This document shows, piece by piece, positions 8,501 to 14,434 of a stretch of DNA of 14,434 nt. Positions within the stretch are counted from its first letter, which is position 1, and the number at the start of each line of letters is the position of its first letter. Below the pieces are notes generated by a model, which had not been told where the DNA came from, made no database searches, and worked only from the letters and a program-made list of their open reading frames with translations. Origin of the DNA: CAZZIZ01 sp964654535 (GTDB lineage: Bacteria; Bacteroidota; Bacteroidia; Chitinophagales; UBA2359). The position numbers and the translations under genes are program-made. The stretch is taken from positions 1-14,434 of the forward strand of contig CAZZIZ010000079.1 in assembly GCA_964654535.1 (NCBI GenBank). The letters are read 5' to 3'.

Positions 8501-11500
8501 ACCAGCTCCTATGATATCTGAAATCAACTATGCTTTCCAAGATGTAGTTAGTGGAGGTTCAGGTACTGGAATTATAGATAATCACTGTATCGTTTACAAC
8601 TTTGTTGACGACAATGGAACTGCTTTCGATATGTCAGATGATTCTTATGAGCAAATGAATTTCTGTGAGGGAATTGAGATTTCGGCACCACTTGGCACCG
8701 AACTTAGTTGCTATGCACTCGTTTTCTACAAAGATTCAGACGTCGGCGGAAACACTGCAGGATCGTGTGCTGCTTCTGTAAATGCGCTCGGAACTGATGT
8801 CGTTTATATCGGTGCAGATGGATTACCGCATCAGACGGATTATGCATCAGGTCATTACTTACAACTATATGGTATCGTTGATAATGACGACGCTAGTACC
8901 AATCCGGGCAATTTTGACTTGTTAACAGTTCCATTCTATGGTTCTTCTGGAACCTTCCAAAACAATCAGGATAATTTCAATGGTGGAACGGTTCCTTACT
9001 ATGCTGGCTTTGGATCAAATGACCCTTTTGGTTTACTAAATAATACACCAACAGGTAACGCTTGTGGAGGATTGTTCTTCGATACAAATGGCAACAATGT
9101 ATATGATGACGGCACAGATGCACCTGTTGCAGCTCTAGATTTCCCATGGGAAAGAGCTACACAATGTGATAAGTGTGACGTTGGTTCTCGTTGGTTCCCT
9201 ATTGCAAACATCACAGGTGGTTGCGATGATGGAATCGGTGGTGTAGGTATGGTGAATACTTGCTCTGGTGAACTAGTTGACTTCCTTAGCTGGGGTGTTT
9301 GCCAGGCTTCTGGTGAGTCTGCTCCACTTTGTGTTGCTGATGTTGCAGATTTCTCTTTGGCTGGTCCATTTGAGAATTATATTTCTGAACCAATTGATAC
9401 AACTCAAAATTGTAATAACAATGGAGATTTACGATCTATTCAAAGATGGTCGTGCGATGATCCGTTACTAGCAAACGCTGTTGCAGGATGTTCAACTTGT
9501 GATCCTTCTGATCCGGCTTTTGACGGAACGGTTTGGGTAATTGTTTTCCAAGGAGGTGATGCCGCAGTTCCAGCTTGTGGAGCTGATACAAATGACGTAC
9601 CTCAAGTTACATTCTCGAACACGATTGGATCTTTCAACTGCTTATTGGCTGAGGAAGAAGTAGAATGTGGCTCCGCAGATATTGTCTTTGACTTGAGTGG
9701 CGGTAATCTCGATAGTTTATTGGCAGAGCTACAGGCGAACCCTAATGTCTCTAATGCTAACATTCAAACGACTTTAATGGGTCAACCAGTTGCGGCTTCT
9801 ACATTACCTGCGAACTACATAATAGATAACCATATCATAAACTGGCAAGTAGGTCCAAGTGACGTACAAACGCAAAGTGCAGCTGGACAGTACTTACAAG
9901 AAATATACTCTTTCTCTGTTGTGAATGATGCCTGTGGTACCGAAGGATATCCAGTTACTAGTTATGAAACGCAGAATACCAACACCGTTGATAATGATAT
10001 ATTCTGGGATTCTGCTGCGGTAGATCCAATGGATAATTCAATAGCTTGTGGTACTTACGATTTCAACAACGTTGCACAGTACATCTTTGATCCATTAGAT
10101 GATCCAACGAGTACTACGAATAATACGAACGAGGCTTGTGTTGAGGAGTTACCAGATGGTTCTGTTGCACCTTACACCAACTCTTGTTACAACGGTCAGT
10201 CTGCTATTGGTGGACCATATTTCGTTCCAATTCCTTTCGGTACTGGTAACGTTGACTTGACGTTTGTTGATGGTAACGTTTTACCTGATCCACTTGGAAT
10301 CTCTACGTTCCAACCACATCCTGAAGGATGTTTCGTGGGAGGTTGTGTAGAGGGTGCGCAAACGGCATACTCTGTTAGTAACCTTTGTGCTCAATTATTC
10401 AATGGAAACGACAGACAAGAAGTAGTAGCTGATAGCTGTTACACTTTGAATACTGCTCCATTGCAAGCTGAAGTTCAGTTCGCGATGTTAATCGAGTACT
10501 CGCAGTGCTTCCCTATTGGAAACTGGTCTGGACCTGGTGTGACTATCAATGCAGACAACATATTAGATCCTTACTGGGAGTTTGATCCAGCTGGCTTATC
10601 AGTTCAGTCTCCAGTTCAAGTAACATACGATGCAGTTAACGCAACCAACTCTGATCAAGATGAGTTGACCGACGACTTGGCTTGTGTTGATGGTGCGGAA
10701 GCAACTCAATTCATCCCTGTAAACGGTGGAGCTGCAGCAGCGAACTTAATTACTGGACCTACATACGTTTGTGCTGGTGATGTGGTTCCGTTAACCAGTT
10801 TGTTAGCTGTAGGTAGTAGTGGAGCGGGAGTATTCTCTTGTGCTACTTGTCCGGCAGGAGCAATGTCAGGTGCATTTACATTGAACATTGATGCTAGTAT
10901 GGAAGGAAGTTCTTTCATTATAGATTACACTATTGGTGGAGAAGACTGCAGTTCACTTGGAAGTACCGAGTTGATTGTTGTTGGTGCGCCAGCTACAGCT
11001 GCTGCGGTATCTGCTTGTGAAGGTGACGATGTAGTACTGTCAGTAGACAACGCTGACCCGAACTTGACTTACAACTGGTACGAAAATGGTGCAATTATAG
11101 AAGCAAACTCTGCTACGACAACAGTAACCGCTACAGCTTCAGGTTCGTTCTTCGTAGGAGTTGAAGAATGTCCTTTAGATCCAGTAGAAGTTATGTTAAC
11201 CGTGAATACTGCAGTTACTGCAGGTACTCCAGAGATTGTATGTAGTGCGGCTAACCCAGGAAATGGTTTAGTAACCATTGTACTTGATGGTGGCGACGGA
11301 ACTTATATCTCAGATGGAGGCGGAACCATTTCAGGAAACGTTTACAGTGAAATAGTGGCTAATGGTAATGCGACAATTACATTCTCATCTCCTTCAGGTT
11401 GTGGCGATGTTGCGGTTGATGTTTCTGTTGGTTGTGCGCTTCCACCAGTGGAGCTAGTTGCTGATGATATAGGAACGCATATAACTGGCTCGTCTGTTGA

Positions 11501-12150
11501 CTTTGAGGATATAGATCTTCTAGGAGACGATACTGGTAACGGCCTCTTTGTTACTGATGTTTATGCTTGTGATGGTGGTACAGGAATGACTGCTGGAACT
11601 ATTGTAGATAATGGTAATGGAATGTACACTTTCACAGGTGCAGGTCCTGGACCAGATTCATTCTGCTACGATGTAGAAGATCAATTCGGTCAGACTGGAA
11701 GTACTACTGTAACTGTAACCTTCGAGGATGAGGATACTGAACCAGATCCAACTTGCGATGATGGTATTCAGAATGGAGACGAAACAGGTATTGACTGTGG
11801 TGGACCAATGTGTGCTGCTTGTCCTCTTTGCGAAGAAGACCAAGAATTCTCGGTATTCATAGAAGGTATAAGACCACCTGATGCACAAGCTCCGGGTGCT
11901 CAGTTTACTTTGAACTTCACTATCAGCGGTCCTGATAATGCTCAATATGATGTCGATGGTAGTGTGGTATCGGCTAACGGCAGCGGAGTTGCAATAGCAA
12001 CAATATTGCTTGATTGTCCGAATGGGTCTTATGACATTACTGTTGCTCCAATTGAAACCGAGTGTCCTCCACAAAACTTCGCGTCACTTTACGATTGTAC
12101 TACAACTTCAATCGATCTTATCAGATTCGAAGGAGAAGTACTTACAGAAG
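5508..12150 (+). CDS. Giant secreted Ig/LTD-like multi-domain surface protein (3' end lost in gap)
   Basis: At least 2214 residues are visible before the assembly gap. I chose ATG 5508: it gives a normal signal peptide (MKTVLLALLCASFSGQLTAQ, cleavage after AQ) and has GAGGAG seven bases upstream. ATG 5430 in the same frame would add 26 charged residues. In order there are Ig/PKD-like modules (about 21-250), a Gly run, an LTD-like module starting INEIEYSH (262) with FIEIAGQAGTNLSEYVLVLY and ending RSLQF (about 750), a Gly-rich linker (912-936), and a second LTD-like module (1002 to about 1314: MISEINYAF, LVDFLSWG, RSIQRW). A large Cys-rich stretch, Ig-like modules (about 1827-1902), a cadherin-like module (about 1979-2075) and CDDGIQNGDETGIDCGG (about 2082) follow. 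Asp-rich loops such as DTNGNNVYDDGTD suggest calcium binding. It is probably an extracellular adhesin or matrix protein exported by Sec and type IX secretion. No catalytic motif was seen. Confidence 0.85.
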
Positions 12151-12250
12151 NNNNNNNNNNNNNNNNNNNNNNNNNNNNNNNNNNNNNNNNNNNNNNNNNN
12201 NNNNNNNNNNNNNNNNNNNNNNNNNNNNNNNNNNNNNNNNNNNNNNNNNN
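12151..12250. other. Assembly gap (100 N)
   Basis: Exactly 100 undetermined bases, the conventional placeholder for a scaffold gap of unknown true length. The reading frame entering the gap belongs to the giant surface protein. The sequence leaving it (from 12251) is already extragenic repeat, so the protein's C-terminus and stop must lie within the gap. The apparent in-frame continuation to 12335 is chance translation of a palindromic repeat. Confidence 0.95.
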
Positions 12251-12253
12251 TCA

Positions 12254-12342
12254 ATCGTCCCGATCTGCGATCGGGATGCATAAGCGATCGATTTGCAATC
12301 GATCTATAATTAGAGTCGCCGAAGGCAGCATATAATGGAAAT
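12254..12342 (+). repeat. Extragenic palindromic repeat, copy 1
   Basis: This element has two hairpins and a tail. Hairpin 1 is CCCGATC-TGC-GATCGGG within ATCGTC...ATGC. Hairpin 2 is GATCGATT-TGC-AATCGATC. The conserved tail is TTAGAGTCGCCGAAGGCAGC and then TGGAAAT. About nine in ten positions match copy 2 at 13261-13350 in the same orientation. It begins three bases after the assembly gap. Confidence 0.85.
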
Positions 12343-12368
12343 AGGATGATGTTGTTTGAGTCGTTATG

Positions 12369-12520
12369 AGGGCAGCAACACGCTATCCGCTTGTACTCGG
12401 CACGTCTATCTTTGGTTCAGCATAGTCGCAGGTCTGTATTCCCTAAACGGTCATCCAACCCTGCTCCTTGCTTCACACAAAGCTAGCCGCACCTCATACC
12501 GCTTCTATCGTGGCTGCGGG
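12369..12520 (+). other. Candidate structured non-coding element, GC-richer than surroundings
   Basis: About 150 bases whose ends are complementary: GCAGCAACACGCTA (12372-12385) can pair imperfectly with TATCGTGGCTGC (12506-12517). Inside are C-rich segments (CTATCCGCTTGT, TCATCCAACCCTGCTCC, AGCTAGCCGCACCTC) unlike the AT-rich flanks. The in-frame reading through it has only a TTG start and no signal peptide at its front, so it is probably not coding. It lies between repeat copy 1 and the start of the following gene. It may be a structured RNA, a long leader or a small repeated element. I do not recognise a named RNA family. Confidence 0.4.
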
Positions 12521-12595
12521 TTTATTTCTTATCGGAGCATTAATTCAATAGTAAATAATGCTATATATTGTGAAAGTCTAAAACTCAATAAAAGC

Positions 12596-13237
12596 ATGTG
12601 TCGACTCGCTGGCTTATTTGTTTGCCTCACTTTCTTCTTCTATTCTAATCCTGTCTCTGCTCAGGAATACGAGTACTACGTAGCTCAAGAAGAGCTAGAA
12701 CTAAACAAAGACGGGTTTTACCTCGATGCATATGGTGATTGCTTTGTCGAGACATTATTGCTTAAAACTTATGCTGACATTGAGCCAGCTGAAAGTAAGT
12801 ATCCGGAAGTTGTTGGTAGAACACAAGTAATCGAAAAGGGGAACTTGCGACTTAGTGTTGCTGGAGAAGGAAGTGGATGGATGAAAAAAAGAGTCGACGA
12901 CAATTGTTTGTCTGCAAACCCCGAAGACTGCTTAGTAAAGTGCTGGGTAAAATACCCGAAGCGTCTTACCAAAGTGGAAATCATTGATGTGCAAAAACCG
13001 ATTAGCTTGGAGGCGCTAACAGAAGTCGAACTGCAATTTCTTCGTGATGCTAATTTTATTATTTATTCGCAAGCTCCCTGCGAAACATCCGATACAGAAT
13101 TAGAATTGCTCAGCGCAAACTTTGGGAAGTCTGAAGAGCTTTCTTTGTTCGAAGAAATAAGGGTCTTCCAAGCCGAAAACGGCTTACCGATTGGGGAGCT
13201 GAATATGGAGACTATTTATTTTTTAGAGTTGAATTGA
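12596..13237 (+). CDS. Small secreted protein with possible C-terminal peptidoglycan-binding-like motif
   Basis: This protein has 213 residues from ATG 12596. That start puts a clean signal peptide at the front (MCRLAGLFVCLTFFFYSNPVSAQ, cleavage before EYEYY). The open frame extends upstream to a TTG at 12356, but that part runs through the structured element and lacks protein character. The mature protein has a compact Cys motif, NCLSANPEDCLVKCWV (residues 103-118), and a further Cys at 162, suggesting disulfides in an extracytoplasmic domain. The last 30 residues (FEEIRVFQAENGLPIGELNMETIYFL) resemble the repeat of PG_binding_1 domains, in which a FQ..NGLP..G.L...T pattern is typical. This would place it in the periplasm or on the cell wall. 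The rest is unrecognised. The gene is flanked by direct repeat copies 1 and 2. Confidence 0.75.
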   Translation: MCRLAGLFVCLTFFFYSNPVSAQEYEYYVAQEELELNKDGFYLDAYGDCFVETLLLKTYADIEPAESKYPEVVGRTQVIEKGNLRLSVAGEGSGWMKKRVDDNCLSANPEDCLVKCWVKYPKRLTKVEIIDVQKPISLEALTEVELQFLRDANFIIYSQAPCETSDTELELLSANFGKSEELSLFEEIRVFQAENGLPIGELNMETIYFLELN

Positions 13238-13260
13238 AAGGTTCAAGTTGAATCGTTTAA

Positions 13261-13350
13261 ATCGTCCCAATCTGTAATCGGGATGCCTAAACGATCGATT
13301 TGCAATCGATCTATAGTTAGAGTCGCCGAAGGCAGCCTATTACTGGAAAT
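13261..13350 (+). repeat. Extragenic palindromic repeat, copy 2
   Basis: Same order as copy 1: ATCGTCCCAATCTG...ATCGGGATGC, GATCGATT-TGC-AATCGATC, TTAGAGTCGCCGAAGGCAGC, then TGGAAAT. Hairpin 2 and the tail are essentially identical to copy 1, while hairpin 1 carries changes that weaken two pairs. It starts 23 bases after the stop of the small secreted protein gene and exactly 1007 bases after the start of copy 1. Confidence 0.85.
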
Positions 13351-13377
13351 GAAATACGTAAATCCAAAGTATTGTCA

Positions 13378-13434
13378 GGTCGGATTGCAAATCCTCCATT
13401 TATAGCATCCTGATCAGAGATCAGGACGATTTTT
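13378..13434 (-). repeat. Extragenic palindromic repeat, copy 3 (inverted, degenerate)
   Basis: On the minus strand, ATCGTCCTGATC-TCT-GATCAGGATGC is hairpin 1 of the family, and GGATT-TGC-AATCC is a shortened hairpin 2 (plus coordinates 13382-13394). Hairpin 1 keeps a perfect stem although a C-G pair of copy 1 is replaced by T-A. The tail seen in copies 1 and 2 is missing. Confidence 0.7.
13408..13434 (+). terminator. Possible terminator for the small secreted protein gene
   Basis: On the plus strand the copy 3 hairpin (TCCTGATC-AGA-GATCAGGA, perfect 8 bp) is followed by CGA and five T. It lies between the converging genes ending at 13237 (+) and 13439 (-), so a repeat may be serving as the terminator of the + gene. 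The T-run is offset by three bases, so efficiency is uncertain. Confidence 0.4.
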
Positions 13435-13438
13435 AATT

Positions 13439-14041
13439 TCAATGCCCCTTAGCATAAGCTTTAACCCCAGCTTCAATTTTCACCTTCAAATGATTCCGTT
13501 CCGGTGGAACAGGACAAGAATATCGATTTGAGTAAGCGCAATAAGGGTTGTAGCAATAATTGAAATCAAGTTCTACTTCCTTGTCCATATCGCTTTTGCT
13601 GAGATCAAGATAGCGCCCGCCACCATAAGTGGAATCGCCATTGCTTAAATCCTTGAAGGGAAGGAATAAATGATCGGGATATTCCTCGCTAGGTGTAACA
13701 TCCTCGTAAACGGTTAGCTTACACTTCTTCCCATCAATGTAAAAAGTGAGCGTGCCATATGGTTTGTACTTAGCTATGCGTTCAGTGCTTGTAGCAAAGC
13801 CCGTAACCTTTCCTTTCTTTATGCGCTTGAATTTGGCCTTTACCTTGAAGGACGGAGCAGCATCAAAAAAGTCAAGGCCCTCAAAATCTGCTACGTCAGC
13901 CTTCTTTAAGATAGTTTCAGTGCTATCCGCAAACTCAAGATTAATCTCAGCTCTATGCTCTTCTAAATCCTTTTCATATGAGTTTTGAGCTTGGAACAAG
14001 AGCGGAGCGAGCAGTAGTAAGAGACCAAATAATTTTTTCAC
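13439..14041 (-). CDS. Secreted DUF1684 family protein
   Basis: A 200-residue protein if started at the GTG at 14041, giving a compact signal peptide (residues 1-19, VKKLFGLLLLLAPLLFQAQ, cleavage after AQ). The open frame reaches back to a TTG at 14080 with no ATG, but that longer start would lie inside the putative promoter. The conserved DUF1684 block is clear: YEDVTPSEEYPDHLFLPFKD (111-130), YGGGRYLDL (139-147), DFNYCYNPYCAYSNRYSCP (159-177) and PPERNHLKVKIEAG (179-192). The family is widespread in Bacteroidota and other phyla and has no firmly established function. The signal peptide suggests a periplasmic or exported product. It converges with the small secreted protein gene and has no operon partner visible in the window. 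Confidence 0.9.
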   Translation of the reverse strand: MKKLFGLLLLLAPLLFQAQNSYEKDLEEHRAEINLEFADSTETILKKADVADFEGLDFFDAAPSFKVKAKFKRIKKGKVTGFATSTERIAKYKPYGTLTFYIDGKKCKLTVYEDVTPSEEYPDHLFLPFKDLSNGDSTYGGGRYLDLSKSDMDKEVELDFNYCYNPYCAYSNRYSCPVPPERNHLKVKIEAGVKAYAKGH

Positions 14042-14058
14042 AGATACATTGTTTGTGT

Positions 14059-14091
14059 TAAAGATAAAATTGTTGAGCAAAATTTCTCAAA
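14059..14091 (-). promoter_or_regulatory. Putative Bacteroidota-type promoter for the DUF1684 gene
   Basis: On the minus strand TTTG (14091-14088) is followed after 21 bases by TATCTTTA (14066-14059). This matches the Bacteroidota TTTG / TAnnTTTG pattern except for the last base. Transcription would start near 14052-14055, just ahead of the GTG at 14041, and would exclude the TTG at 14080 as a start. Confidence 0.45.
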
Positions 14092-14094
14092 CTT

Positions 14095-14122
14095 ACTCCC
14101 CTCTTGAGAGGGGTGGGGGGAG
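14095..14122. repeat. G/C-tract hairpin upstream of the DUF1684 gene
   Basis: CCCCTC-TTGA-GAGGGG (14098-14113) forms a perfect 6-bp hairpin. A second G-tract, GGGGGGAGT (14114-14122), could pair instead with ACTCCCC (14095-14101), giving two mutually exclusive foldings. It looks like a small extragenic element. No role is evident. Confidence 0.5.
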
Positions 14123-14197
14123 TGTTAACGTTAGAACATCAAGCGTCCGGATCTCCGCTCGGGCCGCCTTTGCGCTAGTTTTGAGTTTTTTATGACT

Positions 14198-14347
14198 CGC
14201 CCCTTCGGGGCGAAATATTAATAGCAAAAAAGCGAAACGATCCTAAGCTCCGCAGGAGTGACATCTTTTTTCGCGTGATAGTATTTCACTCCTACGGAGC
14301 GAAATTTATGTGTTGGGTGTTTCTAGTAATATTTTACCGCTACGCGG
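14198..14347. repeat. Cluster of four tiny palindromes in an extragenic stretch
   Basis: CGCCCC-TTC-GGGGCG (14198-14212), CTCC-GCA-GGAG (14248-14258), CTCC-TAC-GGAG (14289-14299) and CCGC-TAC-GCGG (14337-14347) are spaced about 40-50 bases apart in AT-rich spacer with GAAAT.TTA-like flanks. I see no coding potential. They resemble short CTCCTACGGAG-type extragenic palindromes that I recall as common in Bacteroidota. Confidence 0.6.
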
Positions 14348-14359
14348 CAAGAAGTGGTC

Positions 14360-14434
14360 GCGTGAGGGATAGAGGGGTGTGTTTGAGCTCCTGTTGTTTT
14401 CGAACACAAACACTTAGCTCGCAGAGCTAGAAGT
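14360..14434 (+). repeat. Composite extragenic repeat, copy C (cut by window end)
   Basis: It begins GCGTGAGGGATAG, identical to the first 13 bases of copy B on its strand, and has a TTGTTTTCG segment and a TAGCTC-GCA-GAGCTA hairpin before the window ends. Only the first 75 bases are visible, so the rest of the architecture cannot be checked. Confidence 0.55.

Noticed and set aside
11658..12074. Minus-strand open frame of 138 codons inside the giant gene
   Set aside because: It is antisense to well-defined cadherin-like and Cys-loop modules, with low-complexity Ser/Thr content and no recognisable domain.
12251..12335. C-terminal end of the giant protein read through the gap
   Set aside because: It translates palindromic repeat copy 1, which also occurs at 13261 in a non-coding place, and the true gap length and frame are unknown.
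12356..12595. N-terminal 80-residue extension of the small secreted protein
   Set aside because: It needs a TTG start, runs through the structured element, and puts a clear signal peptide in the middle of the protein. ATG 12596 fits far better.
12254..13350. Insertion sequence or composite transposon
   Set aside because: There is no transposase, no terminal inverted repeats around the whole unit and no clear target duplication; only direct extragenic repeats are seen.
14198..14347. Possible CRISPR-like array
   Set aside because: The palindromes differ in sequence, are only 11-15 bases long and have no constant repeat unit, and no cas gene is visible.

Overview
The window looks like a chromosomal scaffold from a member of the Bacteroidota, probably a marine Flavobacteriia/Saprospiria-like lineage. 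The reasons are: very large, Cys- and Asp/Asn-rich secreted proteins built from Ig/PKD-like modules, signal peptides ending in AQ, an adk-obg pair, a DUF1684 protein, a possible TTTG / TAnnTTTG-type promoter, and many small palindromic extragenic repeats. No rRNA, tRNA, CRISPR array, transposase or phage gene was recognised.

Layout. (1) 1-1574 (+) is the 3' part of a large multi-domain secreted protein, closed by a strong intrinsic terminator. (2) 1637-2245 is a gene-free stretch with two convergent copies of a composite extragenic repeat, one behind each of the two converging genes, and a separate hairpin between them. (3) 4768-2233 (-) is a compact housekeeping operon: adk (adenylate kinase), obg (ribosome-assembly GTPase), and a DMT/EamA-family membrane transporter. 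(4) 4769-5507 is a long AT-rich divergent intergenic region with several clean hairpins. (5) 5508-12150 (+) is a giant secreted protein (at least 2214 residues) with Ig-like modules, two lamin-tail-like (LTD-like) modules, a cadherin-like module and a CDDGIQNGDETG Cys loop. It runs into a 100-N assembly gap (12151-12250) that hides its C-terminus. (6) 12254-13350 holds a gene for a small secreted protein with a possible peptidoglycan-binding-like tail. It is flanked by two direct copies of an approximately 90-bp palindromic repeat and preceded by a roughly 150-bp GC-richer element whose ends are complementary. A third, inverted and degenerate repeat copy follows. (7) 14041-13439 (-) is a secreted DUF1684 protein. 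(8) 14094-14434 is gene-free and made of short hairpins plus the start of another composite repeat.

The housekeeping operon and the surface-protein genes have no evident functional link. The two large proteins are probably cell-surface or secreted products exported by Sec and, as is usual for such proteins in this phylum, the type IX secretion system. No C-terminal sorting domain is visible, because one protein ends without one and the other is cut by the gap. The most interesting material is the non-coding part: three unrelated-looking families of structured extragenic repeats, two of which keep their stems through paired changes or a conserved shape.
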